Source: Desulfobacteraceae bacterium
GTDB lineage: Bacteria > Desulfobacterota > DSM-4660 > Desulfatiglandales > Desulfatiglandaceae
Assembly (NCBI GenBank): GCA_016844935.1
Contig: JAERTK010000199.1
Location: 1-44,848, forward strand
Length of the DNA stretch: 44,848 nucleotides
Direction of reading: 5' to 3'
The notes under the pieces are model-generated. The model did not search any database, was not told the DNA's origin, and saw only the letters and a list, made by a program, of their open reading frames with translations. Both the position numbers and the translations under genes were made by a program. Below are positions 1 through 9,399 of this stretch, one piece after another. Every line of letters starts with the position of its first letter. Position 1 is the first letter of the stretch.

Positions 1-1039
1 ACTGCGGGAAATGGCCCGAAAACTTGATATCCTTGAGACAAAGGTTAAAACCTTTAAGAGAGCCGCCAGCGATTTACTCACCCCGAAGTACGATATGGAC
101 GATATCAAGGGCGTCAGCACGTCCATTGCGGATTTGAAAAAAATGGCCCTCATTTACGCGCCCACAGACAGCGCCGTCCTGATCACAGGGGAGACCGGAA
201 CCGGCAAGGAACTGTTTGCCCATGGAATTCATCACGCCGGCAGCCGCAACGAAGGTCCCATCGTATGCGTCAACTGTGCCTCCATACCGGATGAGCTGTT
301 GGAATCGGAGCTGTTCGGATATGGTCCCGGCGCATTTACCGGTGCAAAAAAGAATGGCAAGATGGGTAAGATCGAACTGTCCCATGGGGGAACCCTTTTT
401 CTGGATGAAATCGGGGAACTCCCTTTCAAGGCCCAGGCGAAATTGCTGCGGGTGCTGGAAGAGAAGCGGGTGGAGAAGATCGGCGACCTCTTGCCTGCCG
501 AAATCGATTTCAGGCTCATCGCCGCCACCAACAGGCCGCTTGATTTTCTGAAAAATGAGAAAAATTTCAGGCAGGATCTCTTTCACCGGCTTTCAGCCAT
601 ATTAATCAGTATTCCCCCCTTGCGGGAACGGACCGAAGACATTCCCGTTCTGGTTGAACATTTTCTGCAGATGGGCCCCGGTCGCGGCATGGCATTGACC
701 CATGAGGCGATCCATGAGATGACGGAATATTCGTGGCCGGGAAATGTCAGAGAACTGCGTAACGCCCTTGAACTGGCGGTATGTGTGACCCAGGATGGAA
801 ATGCCATTGATGTGGATCATCTACCCAGGCACATCTTATCAAAAAAACTGCATGACGGAAATGAAAAGGAGCATCCGGGCCTGAAACTCAATGCGGAAAT
901 AGCGGCCAGCGAAATCCAGTTGATCAAAAAGGCCCTTGCCGACTGCGGGGGTAACAAACTTCGCGCCGCTAAAATGCTCGGCATATCAAGGTCCTCGTTG
1001 TACAACAAAATCAAACGGTATGGGATCACAGCGATTTGA
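1..1039 (+). CDS. Sigma-54-dependent transcriptional activator (EBP1), 5' end cut by window
   Basis: This is the AAA+ and DNA-binding part of a bacterial enhancer-binding protein that remodels sigma-54 RNA polymerase. Numbered from the first in-frame ATG (position 11), the Walker A motif GETGTGKE is at residues 60-67, the sigma-54 contact loop GAFTGA at 107-112, and the Walker B segment GTLFLDEIGEL near 127-137. A Fis-type helix-turn-helix (KLRAAKMLGISRSSLY) sits at about 315-330. The frame stays open to position 2, and the residues before and after that ATG look like the helical linker that normally follows a PAS sensor domain, so the gene almost certainly begins upstream and its sensor is not visible. 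The stop is at 1037-1039, and an exported TPR protein starts 49 bases later, so the two may be co-transcribed. The target genes are unknown. Confidence 0.93.
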   Translation, partial: LREMARKLDILETKVKTFKRAASDLLTPKYDMDDIKGVSTSIADLKKMALIYAPTDSAVLITGETGTGKELFAHGIHHAGSRNEGPIVCVNCASIPDELLESELFGYGPGAFTGAKKNGKMGKIELSHGGTLFLDEIGELPFKAQAKLLRVLEEKRVEKIGDLLPAEIDFRLIAATNRPLDFLKNEKNFRQDLFHRLSAILISIPPLRERTEDIPVLVEHFLQMGPGRGMALTHEAIHEMTEYSWPGNVRELRNALELAVCVTQDGNAIDVDHLPRHILSKKLHDGNEKEHPGLKLNAEIAASEIQLIKKALADCGGNKLRAAKMLGISRSSLYNKIKRYGITAI

Positions 1040-1088
1040 GGGGATTTATGCCATCGTGGGTCCCGGAAATGAAGGAGAGAATCACAAG

Positions 1089-1760
1089 ATGAAAAACTTT
1101 CGATCCAAACTGTTGGGAATGCTTTTTTCTGCGTTTCTCCTGTTACCTCTGACCGGCCTTTACGCCGGGGAAGAAGGCGCCAATGAAAGACAATCGAAAA
1201 ATGAATCGGTAAAGGACGAAAAGGCAAAGCAGGAGAAAGCGAGCAACCCGCTTCAGGAGGCCATAGACAAACGAACGGAAGAAATCAGATTAAACCCTAA
1301 AAACCCAACGGCTTACTACAATCGGGGGCTCGCCTATCACAGCCAAGGAAAATATGAAAAAGCGATTGAGGACTATTCCCGCGCCATAGAATTGGACCCC
1401 AGGGATATTCGAGCATACAATAACCGGGGGATCGCTTATGACAGGCAGAAACAATATGAAAAATCCATTCAGGATTTTAACCGGGCCATTCTGCTGTACC
1501 CAGGGGCAGCAGAGTTTTACATGAATCGAGCTGCGGCCCGTTTCAACCTCCAACAGTACAAAAAAGCGATTGAGGATTATACGCAGGCGGTTGACCTGAA
1601 ACCGAATCATGTGGCAGCCTACATTTATCGGGGACGCTGTTTTCTGCTGCTTGAAAAATATCAAGAGGCGTGTGTTGACGCCAATAAGGCCTGTGATCTT
1701 GGGAACTGCAGGTTATTGGAACATCTCACGGAATCAAAAGATATTGACAAGTGTGAATAA
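1089..1760 (+). CDS. Exported tetratricopeptide-repeat protein
   Basis: A protein of about 223 residues. The start at 1089 is preferred because an AGGAG Shine-Dalgarno lies at 1073-1077 and the protein then opens with a signal peptide (Met-Lys-Asn-Phe-Arg-Ser-Lys, a hydrophobic stretch, then LYAG). A longer in-frame reading from 936 would overlap the upstream gene and hide the signal peptide. After a charged Lys/Glu-rich linker there are about four TPR units with the typical pattern A-Y-N-R-G-x-A-Y...Y-x-K-A-I-x-D-Y-x-x-A-I-x-L-x-P. TPR proteins act as protein-protein scaffolds; here the location would be the periplasm or the outer membrane side. The final residues include two cysteines near CDLGNC. 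No partner can be named from the sequence. The stop codon abuts the MITE-like element. Confidence 0.85.
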   Translation: MKNFRSKLLGMLFSAFLLLPLTGLYAGEEGANERQSKNESVKDEKAKQEKASNPLQEAIDKRTEEIRLNPKNPTAYYNRGLAYHSQGKYEKAIEDYSRAIELDPRDIRAYNNRGIAYDRQKQYEKSIQDFNRAILLYPGAAEFYMNRAAARFNLQQYKKAIEDYTQAVDLKPNHVAAYIYRGRCFLLLEKYQEACVDANKACDLGNCRLLEHLTESKDIDKCE

Positions 1761-1920
1761 GGGCCTCGGCAAAAAATATATCCACCATCTTGCTTGTCCT
1801 TTGGTCCGTCTACTTCGTTGCACCCACCAGCACATATCCATAAATATGCACTGGCGGATGCGCCTCGTATACAAACCAAAATACGGCGCAATCTGGCGTA
1901 TTTATTTTTTGCCGAAGCCC
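1761..1920. repeat. 160-bp MITE-like element with 18-bp terminal inverted repeats
   Basis: The left end reads GGGCCTCGGCAAAAAATA and the right end, read on the other strand, GGGCTTCGGCAAAAAATA: 17 of 18 positions match. The element is flanked by TAA on both sides (1758-1760 and 1921-1923), which would suit a 3-bp target duplication, although the left TAA is also the stop codon of the TPR gene. Inside is an imperfect small palindrome around GCACATATCC and ATAAATATGCAC. No transposase is encoded. Lying between two convergent genes, the folded ends could also act as a bidirectional terminator. No second copy is present in this window, so its repeat status in the genome is inferred. Confidence 0.55.
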
Positions 1921-1928
1921 TAATCAAG

Positions 1929-3473
1929 TCAATACCCTGAACCATTCAATTTCCCGGCCGAAATTCCATATTTTCGCATACGGTATTGAAGTGTTTGGCG
2001 CGGAACGCCCAGAAGAGTGGCGGCTCCTTTAGCGCCGCCCACAACACCCCCGGTGTCTTTGAGGGTGCTGATAATGTGCTGGCGTTCCAGTTCCTGCAAT
2101 GTCATGGGCTTCCTGCCAGAGGTAGAAGTGCGAACACCACTGAGCAAAGTATCTATTTCATTGCCGTTAATGGTTTCTCCGGGCCGCAGAATGATCAGCC
2201 GTTTTACAAAATTTTTCAGCTCCCTGACATTGCCCGGCCACGGGTACTGTAACAGGCTTTTTCGACAGGATGCCGAAAATAGCGGCGGTGACAGGTTCCA
2301 CTCCGCCGATTGTTTTGCCGCCAGCTTCTCCATCAAGAGCGGTATATCCTCCGGGCGCTCCCGCAGCGGGGGCACCTTGATGGTCACGGCGTTCAGGCGG
2401 TAATAGAGATCCGATCGAAAAGAATTGTTCCGAAGGGCCTGTTCAAGGTCTTTATTCGTAGCGGAGAGCAGGCGAAAATCTACGCTTTTCGGACGACTTT
2501 CACCCACCCTTTCAATGGTCCTGTCCTGAAGGACTTGAAGCAGCTTTGACTGGAGGCCGATATCCAGTTCACCGATTTCGTCCAGAAAAATAGTGCCCTT
2601 GTCAGCCATCTCGAATCGGCCCACCCGATTCGCCTGTGCACCTGTAAAAGAGCCTTTTGCATGTCCAAAGAGTTCGCTTTCAAAAAGGGCGCTGTTCAAA
2701 GCCGGGCAGTTTACTTTGACGAAAAGCGCGTCTTTGCGGTTTGACATTTGATGAATAAAGTGGGCAATCATCCCTTTTCCGGTTCCGGTTTCACCAATGA
2801 TGGAGACGGATATATCTGAACTGGCCACCATCCTGGCCTGCCGGACCACATCGGCCAAAGCCTGGCTTTCATATATAAATTCATCAAAGCCTTCGTTAAG
2901 TTTATTTTGAGAGGTTAAAAACTCCTTTTGCCTCCGTAACTGCGCGTTGATATGTTTCAGACGGGTGTGGGTCATCATGTGGTCCACTGCGATGGCGATG
3001 TGTGAAGAGACCTCCGATAAAAATTCAATCATCTCTTCTAAATGCTCGGGTGCTTCGGCATAGCTTAAGTGGAGAGTTCCTTTTACCTTGTCTCGAACAA
3101 TCAGCGGAAAGGCCATTGTGGCATTCAAGCCTGCGTCTTTCATGGCCTTTACCGATTTCCAATAGGTATGGGTGGAAAGATCGGCAAGAATAAAGGGTTC
3201 GCGGGAACGGATTACCGCACTGGCGATGGCGCCTTTTGCCAAAGGCCTGGCATCTTCGCTGATCTCAGTGGGAGAAATACCCTCCGCTGCCGCAAAATAA
3301 CTGAGCGAATTGGTCTTTTCATCAAAAAGGTTTATACTCAATCGATCGAAGCGAAAAATGTCTCCCAACGATTGCGCTATAGCTGAAAACACATCACGCC
3401 TTGTTGATGCGGAAACGATATCATTGTTGATCCGCAGGAGTGATTTATACCGGGTCGCCGTGTCCCATTTCAT
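1929..3473 (-). CDS. GAF-domain sigma-54-dependent activator (EBP2), probable regulator of the sulfonate operon
   Basis: A protein of 514 residues. The start at 3473 is chosen because GAGGA sits 7 bases before that ATG; in-frame starts further upstream have no usable ribosome site. Residues about 20-165 look like a GAF sensor domain as in FhlA/NorR-like activators. The AAA+ domain follows, with Walker A GETGTGKG at 227-234 and Walker B GTIFLDEIGEL near 293-303, and the C-terminus has a Fis-type helix-turn-helix (GAATLLGVPRQTLQYRMRKYG). The sigma-54 contact loop reads GSFTGA (274-279) instead of GAFTGA, an uncommon variant that keeps the critical Thr. The gene is divergent from suyAB and shares with it an intergenic region holding a sigma-54 promoter and three operator-like sites, one next to this gene itself. 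It therefore probably activates the operon in response to a sulfonate or metabolite, and may regulate itself. Confidence 0.93.
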   Translation of the reverse strand: MKWDTATRYKSLLRINNDIVSASTRRDVFSAIAQSLGDIFRFDRLSINLFDEKTNSLSYFAAAEGISPTEISEDARPLAKGAIASAVIRSREPFILADLSTHTYWKSVKAMKDAGLNATMAFPLIVRDKVKGTLHLSYAEAPEHLEEMIEFLSEVSSHIAIAVDHMMTHTRLKHINAQLRRQKEFLTSQNKLNEGFDEFIYESQALADVVRQARMVASSDISVSIIGETGTGKGMIAHFIHQMSNRKDALFVKVNCPALNSALFESELFGHAKGSFTGAQANRVGRFEMADKGTIFLDEIGELDIGLQSKLLQVLQDRTIERVGESRPKSVDFRLLSATNKDLEQALRNNSFRSDLYYRLNAVTIKVPPLRERPEDIPLLMEKLAAKQSAEWNLSPPLFSASCRKSLLQYPWPGNVRELKNFVKRLIILRPGETINGNEIDTLLSGVRTSTSGRKPMTLQELERQHIISTLKDTGGVVGGAKGAATLLGVPRQTLQYRMRKYGISAGKLNGSGY

Positions 3474-3591
3474 GTCAGCTTCCTCACATTGCTTTTTCCA
3501 TTTCATTCCCTCTGTTCCCAAAATGGTCCACAAAGATCCCCACCGGGTACAGGCTCTTATGTTGAATAGGTGAGCCATAGGGTTTTGTCAA

Positions 3592-3605
3592 GCCCAATAT
3601 TGTGC
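3592..3605. promoter_or_regulatory. Operator-like site 1 (GCCCAATATTGTGC)
   Basis: This 14-mer matches the consensus GCCCAATAATGGGC, which is the reverse complement of site 2, at 12 of 14 positions. It lies about 120 bases upstream of the EBP2 start codon. It is probably an enhancer or autoregulatory site bound by EBP2, inferred from position and repetition. Confidence 0.5.
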
Positions 3606-3742
3606 ACGTTCCGATGAAACATAACCAATACAGGGGGTTTGGGTAAAATCATTTCAGCGATCGCCTGGATTTGGCTCATAATCATTACTCCGTTTAGAGC
3701 ACATTAACAAATTGTAAATCAATTTTCGATATATGGATTATT

Positions 3743-3756
3743 GCCCATTATTGGGC
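3743..3756. promoter_or_regulatory. Operator-like site 2, near-perfect palindrome (GCCCATTATTGGGC)
   Basis: The arms GCCCA and TGGGC flank TTAT. The site is centred about 110 bases upstream of the sigma-54 promoter at 3853, the usual distance for an enhancer bound by a sigma-54 activator. A second copy follows 19 bases later, about two helical turns away, so it could be bound on the same DNA face. Confidence 0.6.
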
Positions 3757-3761
3757 GTAGA

Positions 3762-3775
3762 GCACAATAGTGGGC
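3762..3775. promoter_or_regulatory. Operator-like site 3 (GCACAATAGTGGGC)
   Basis: This site matches the reverse complement of site 2 at 12 of 14 positions. Sites 2 and 3 together look like a tandem upstream activating sequence for the suyA promoter. Confidence 0.55.
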
Positions 3776-3852
3776 AGCGGGAACGGTGAGGGTCGAACCC
3801 ATAAATGCCATAGAATATTGTGATTACAGGCGATACTCAAAATCATATTTTT

Positions 3853-3868
3853 TGGCCCCTTTCTTGCT
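3853..3868 (+). promoter_or_regulatory. Sigma-54 promoter of the suyAB-hpsN operon
   Basis: TGGCCCCTTTCTTGCT contains the invariant -24 GG and -12 GC with exactly 10 bases between them, and TTGCT matches the -12 consensus. Transcription would start near 3879, about 120 bases before suyA. The divergent sigma-54 activator and the enhancer-like sites upstream support the call. Confidence 0.75.
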
Positions 3869-3909
3869 CATACCAAATATGAAATTCAAGAAGGCAATTG
3901 ACGCCTGCC

Positions 3910-3933
3910 CGCACGGAGGTGCGTTTTATTTTT
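3910..3933 (+). terminator. Possible weak leader terminator upstream of suyA
   Basis: CGCAC-GGAG-GTGCG forms a 5-bp hairpin followed directly by TTTTATTTTT, within the predicted 5' untranslated region of the sulfonate operon. The stem is short, so it may be an attenuator-like pause site or chance. Confidence 0.25.
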
Positions 3934-3999
3934 GCCCCCATGACGATTTATTATGTTTCGCATGGAACCCTTTTTACTAAAAAATTCAGGAGGTCGAAC

Positions 4000-4278
4000 A
4001 TGATTCAATTTCTAGTTCACGAAAAGGCCGATAACGTTGGTGTTGCCACCGTTGATATCAAAGCGGGTGAAACTGCCCAGGGGCTGTTCATGGACAGCCA
4101 GGAAGGTGTTGAGATGAAATCACTCCAGGATATTCCGCTGGGGCACAAAATCGCTCTTACGGATATTAATGTGGATGCTTCGGTCATTAAATACGGGGCT
4201 GACATCGGACGGGTTGTGGCCGAAATCAAAGCCGGCGAACACGTGCACACACAAAACTTAAAAACCAGGAGGTGGTAA
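4000..4278 (+). CDS. suyA: (2R)-sulfolactate sulfo-lyase, small subunit
   Basis: A protein of 92 residues of the SAF-domain UxaA/SuyA family. The start at 4000 follows a strong CAGGAGG at about 3987-3993; the frame is open upstream but without coding character. Conserved features are [18 protein letters not shown] near the N-terminus, IPLGHKIAL in the middle, [31 protein letters not shown] at the end (first 20 residues and last 5 being the strongest part of the match). SuyA and SuyB together cleave (R)-sulfolactate into pyruvate and sulfite in the cytoplasm. The gene overlaps suyB by a few bases. The alternative is the altronate dehydratase N-terminal part; the fused hexuronate enzyme is a single longer protein, and the sulfonate-type neighbours argue for SuyA. 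Confidence 0.85.
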   Translation: MIQFLVHEKADNVGVATVDIKAGETAQGLFMDSQEGVEMKSLQDIPLGHKIALTDINVDASVIKYGADIGRVVAEIKAGEHVHTQNLKTRRW

Positions 4279-4280
4279 TC

Positions 4281-5444
4281 ATGAGCAACCCGAAAGTTAT
4301 GGCCTACCGTCGTGAAAACGGACGCGTCGGCATTCGCAACCACGTCATCATCCTGCCGTTGGATGATTTGAGCAACTCCGCCTGCGAAAAAGTCGCGTTT
4401 AACACCAAAGGTACGAAAGCCTTGCCCCATGCTTACGGCCGCCTTCAGTTTGGAGAGGACCTGCAGCTGTTCTTCCGCACCCTCATCGGCACCGGAGCCA
4501 ATCCCAACGTCGCCGCTGTTGTGGTCATTGGGATTGAACCGGAATGGACCAATATCATTGTGGATGGCATTGCCGAGACCGGAAAGCCTGTCACCGGTTT
4601 TTCCATAGAACGCCACGGTGATATCAAAACGGTCGAAATGGCCAGCTGGAAAGCCAAAGAATACATGCATTGGGCCAGCGAGCGCAAACGGGAAGCGTGC
4701 GATCTGAGTGAAATCTGGGTTTCCACCAAATGCGGGGAGTCCGATACCACCTCCGGCCTGGCAAGCAACCCCACCGTGGGCAATACTTTTGATAAACTGG
4801 TGGACATGGGCGGCACCTGCAGTTTCGGTGAAACCAGTGAAGTCACCGGCGGTGAAATGATCGTTAAAGAAAGAGCCGCAACACCCGAAGCAGCCGAACA
4901 ATTCACGGCGCTTTTTGACCGTTATGCGGAGATGATCGACCGCAACAAAACCGATGACCTCTCCGGCAGCCAGCCCACCAAGGGCAATATCGCCGGGGGG
5001 CTAACCACCATCGAGGAAAAAGCCTTCGGCAACCTCCAGAAGATCGGCAAGAAATGCAAATATGTGGGTGCCCTTGACAAAGCGGTAGCCCCTTCCGGCC
5101 CGGGACTGTGGTACATGGACTCGTCCAGCGCCGCCGCCGAAGCGGTGACGCTGTGGGCGGCGGCCGGCTTTGTGGCCCATTTATTTCCCACCGGCCAGGG
5201 CAACATCATTGGAAACCCCATCGAGCCGGTCATTAAACTGACTGCCAATCCGCGGACAGCAGGTGACATGAGCGAGCACATCGACTATGACTGCTCTGCC
5301 ATTTTGCGGGGTGAGATGACCCTGGACGAGTCCGGCGACAACCTTCTCAACATGCTGATCCGCACCTGCGAAGGCCGCCTGACGGCCCAGGAAGTTCTGG
5401 GTCACGAGGAGTTCGTGCTGACCAAGCTTTACGAGAGCGCATAA
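4281..5444 (+). CDS. suyB: (2R)-sulfolactate sulfo-lyase, large subunit
   Basis: A protein of 387 residues of the UxaA/SuyB C-terminal family, with the typical start [20 protein letters not shown]. The preferred start at 4281 (MSNPKV) has GGAGGT about 11 bases before it; an in-frame ATG sits three codons earlier at 4272. Conserved cysteines, likely metal-binding, occur in [25 protein letters not shown] and IDYDCSAIL. With SuyA it forms the desulfonating lyase that releases sulfite and pyruvate. Sulfite can be respired by dissimilatory sulfite reductase in sulfate reducers, although that enzyme is not in the window. Length and the separate small-subunit gene fit SuyAB better than altronate dehydratase; I recall the segments GRLQFGEDL and [10 protein letters not shown] as SuyB-like, but no alignment was run. 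Confidence 0.85.
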   Translation: MSNPKVMAYRRENGRVGIRNHVIILPLDDLSNSACEKVAFNTKGTKALPHAYGRLQFGEDLQLFFRTLIGTGANPNVAAVVVIGIEPEWTNIIVDGIAETGKPVTGFSIERHGDIKTVEMASWKAKEYMHWASERKREACDLSEIWVSTKCGESDTTSGLASNPTVGNTFDKLVDMGGTCSFGETSEVTGGEMIVKERAATPEAAEQFTALFDRYAEMIDRNKTDDLSGSQPTKGNIAGGLTTIEEKAFGNLQKIGKKCKYVGALDKAVAPSGPGLWYMDSSSAAAEAVTLWAAAGFVAHLFPTGQGNIIGNPIEPVIKLTANPRTAGDMSEHIDYDCSAILRGEMTLDESGDNLLNMLIRTCEGRLTAQEVLGHEEFVLTKLYESA

Positions 5445-5538
5445 GAGTCGCCATTGACCCTTTGTTTTATGGCCATTGAGGGTTGAATGAACAGCAGTTT
5501 TGGTGATTCATCAACAATGCCGGACCGGTTTATCGTAA

Positions 5539-7655
<2,117 letters not shown>

Positions 7656-7721
7656 TTCCTGGGGCATCCGCTGTGACGGGTGCTCCGGTGTTGCAGAGGA
7701 TCCGAAGGGGAGTGAGGTTTC

Positions 7722-8714
7722 ATGAAAGCATTGGTATATACAGCCACGAATGAAGTGATCTACCGTGATGAGCCCGATCCCGTACCGGGGGATGGGGAGG
7801 TACTTGTAAAAGTGGCCGCATCGGGTATCTGCGGGTCGGACATGCACGCCTATCACGGTAAGGACGCACGCCGGGTGCCGCCCCTGATCCTGGGGCATGA
7901 GGTGGCCGGCACGGTCGTTTCCGGACCGCGCGAGGGTACGCCGGTGGTCATCAATCCGTTGATGACCTGCAACCGCTGCACCCTGTGCGATCAGGGCTAT
8001 TCGCACTTGTGCGCCGAGCGTGAACTGATCGGCATGCGTCTGGCCGGCGCCTATGCGGAGTACGTTACCATCGCCGAGGGCAACCTGATCGAGCTTCCGG
8101 CGGATATGGGCTTTGTGGAAGCCTCATTGACCGAGCCCACGGCCACGGCGCTGCATACCTTGAACCTGGCCCGCATTCAATCATCCCGGCCCCTTGCCGA
8201 ACTCAAAACCCTGGTCATCGGCGGCGGGGCCGTGGGTCTGCTGGCCGCCTTATTGCTCAAGATGTATGGTTGCAGAGATCTGGTGGTGGCTGAAACCCAA
8301 AAGGCGCGGCGAAACTCCGTGGCCGAACATGTGGGCTGCCGGGTTCATGATCCCATAAACGATCGAGCCCTGGCCGCAGACACGTTTGATCTGGTCATCG
8401 ACGCGGTGGGTGGTGGAATCACCCGGAAAACCGCCATGGCCGCCATCAAACCCGGCGGGATTCTGGTTCATATCGGCCTCATGGATGCGGCAGGGGAATT
8501 GGATATCCGCAAACTGACCCTGTTCGAAATTAAACTGCTAGGCGTCTATTGCTACACCCCGGCGGATGTGCGGGCTGCGGCCCGAGCCATTGAAAAGGGG
8601 CAGCTGGGCGATTTGAGCTGGGTGGAAACCCGGCCGCTCTCAGAGGGGGCGCAAGCCTTTCGGGACTTGGATGAAGGACGTACGGCAGCCGCAAAAATCG
8701 TCCTTATTCCCTAA
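7722..8714 (+). CDS. Zinc-dependent alcohol dehydrogenase (MDR family), probable partner in DHPS oxidation
   Basis: A protein of 330 residues. Catalytic zinc residues are Cys37 (GICGSD) and His59-Glu60 (LGHEVAG). The structural zinc lobe reads C-N-R-C-T-L-C followed by a fourth Cys (YSHLC). The nucleotide-binding motif is VIGGGAVGLLAA. The start at 7722 has a GGGGAGTGAGG ribosome site. It resembles sorbitol/threonine-type medium-chain dehydrogenases. As last gene of the suyAB-hpsN-SDR set, separated from the SDR by 66 bases, it would oxidise or reduce the C2 position of dihydroxypropanesulfonate in the HpsO/HpsP manner. That role is inference from position; the family assignment is clear. No terminator is visible after it. 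Confidence 0.87.
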   Translation: MKALVYTATNEVIYRDEPDPVPGDGEVLVKVAASGICGSDMHAYHGKDARRVPPLILGHEVAGTVVSGPREGTPVVINPLMTCNRCTLCDQGYSHLCAERELIGMRLAGAYAEYVTIAEGNLIELPADMGFVEASLTEPTATALHTLNLARIQSSRPLAELKTLVIGGGAVGLLAALLLKMYGCRDLVVAETQKARRNSVAEHVGCRVHDPINDRALAADTFDLVIDAVGGGITRKTAMAAIKPGGILVHIGLMDAAGELDIRKLTLFEIKLLGVYCYTPADVRAAARAIEKGQLGDLSWVETRPLSEGAQAFRDLDEGRTAAAKIVLIP

Positions 8715-8798
8715 CAATATAATGTAAAGTATGCATACCATGACCTGGTAACATTTTTTGAAAAAGGGCCTTAAATTAAATCCGACACCATGTTCGCT

Positions 8799-8814
8799 GT
8801 TGCAATTCTGCACC
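8799..8814. promoter_or_regulatory. 16-bp enhancer-like site, copy 1 (GTTGCAATTCTGCACC)
   Basis: This is the first of three related 16-mers; the shared consensus is GTKGYAAAATTGCACC. It sits about 290 bases upstream of the sigma-54 promoter at 9086, which is possible for enhancer binding through DNA looping. Confidence 0.5.
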
Positions 8815-8873
8815 ATTAAATGGATGATACAATATATTCAAGGAGCTTACCGGCAATATGTGGAAAGTTTTCG

Positions 8874-8889
8874 GGTGCAATTTTACAAC
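8874..8889. promoter_or_regulatory. 16-bp enhancer-like site, copy 2 (inverted, GGTGCAATTTTACAAC)
   Basis: Read on the minus strand this gives GTTGTAAAATTGCACC, matching copy 3 at 14 of 16 positions. The opposite orientation fits binding by a dimeric activator. Confidence 0.5.
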
Positions 8890-9003
8890 ATCGGCATTTT
8901 CTGAAAAACGGCGCTTACTCGCTTGAGCTGGGCCGACATTGAAAAGCACTCGAATTCATGGACATTTTTGGAACAAGCATTGTTGGGAATGAAAAATGCC
9001 CCA

Positions 9004-9019
9004 GTGGCAAAATTGCACC
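9004..9019. promoter_or_regulatory. 16-bp enhancer-like site, copy 3 (GTGGCAAAATTGCACC)
   Basis: This is the copy closest to the promoter, about 80 bases upstream of its -24 element. The sequence differs from the 14-bp sites near EBP2, which suggests a different activator; EBP1 or EBP3 in this window are candidates. Confidence 0.5.
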
Positions 9020-9085
9020 ATCTATTATGAGCCACAATGCTCATGTTTTTCCGGTTTGGCAGTAAAGCTCAATCGTCATTGAATT

Positions 9086-9101
9086 TGGCTTGGATTTTGC
9101 A
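9086..9101 (+). promoter_or_regulatory. Sigma-54 promoter of the TRAP transporter operon
   Basis: TGGCTTGGATTTTGCA has the -24 GG and -12 GC separated by exactly 10 bases, with TTTTGCA at the -12 element. Three repeated enhancer-like sites lie upstream. The start point would be near 9112, leaving a long leader before the gene at 9400. Confidence 0.65.
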
Positions 9102-9399
9102 CATTAATGTGGTTTTGCCAAAATGGTCGAAAATCCATTCTGGTTCGGCGTAGCAATTGAATCTTCCTAACTGAAAAAGCAGCGCGGTCTGGCGTCAAGG
9201 GATTGGGAGTTTACTTTATGGGTTCTTACTGTTATCGTCGAAACATCTAACGTCAAAAAGAAAGGAGGGGGTGATACGAAAAGCTGGCCGGTGGGAAGCC
9301 GAGGTGTTGCTTTATATCGGCCTAATTGAATGTCAGGATTGGGTAAAGATTTGCTGTCACAACAGCCAACTGGTGTAACCAAAATTAAGGAGGAGAAAA

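Larger units (their letters stand above)
8715..9399. other. 685-bp non-coding regulatory region before the TRAP transporter
   Basis: No coding frame here has gene-like character. The region holds three copies of a 16-bp site (8799, 8874, 9004) and a sigma-54 promoter (9086). About 300 bases separate the predicted transcription start from the first transporter gene, a long leader in which I recognise no riboswitch. Confidence 0.7.

Noticed and set aside
936-1088. N-terminal extension of the TPR protein from position 936
   Set aside because: It would overlap the activator gene by about 100 bases and bury the signal peptide; the ATG at 1089 has a good ribosome site.
1089-1760. TPR protein as part of the sulfonate system
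   Set aside because: It is separated from it by a convergent activator and the MITE-like element; no shared regulatory site.
4017-4901. A 294-codon open frame on the minus strand across suyAB
   Set aside because: It is the antisense of two conserved genes, with Phe/Gly/His-rich nonsense composition and no ribosome site.
4000-5444. Altronate dehydratase (UxaA) as identity of the suyA/suyB pair
   Set aside because: Same superfamily, but here there are two separate genes next to HpsN and sulfonate-type dehydrogenases, and the local segments recall SuyB. Kept as the main alternative.
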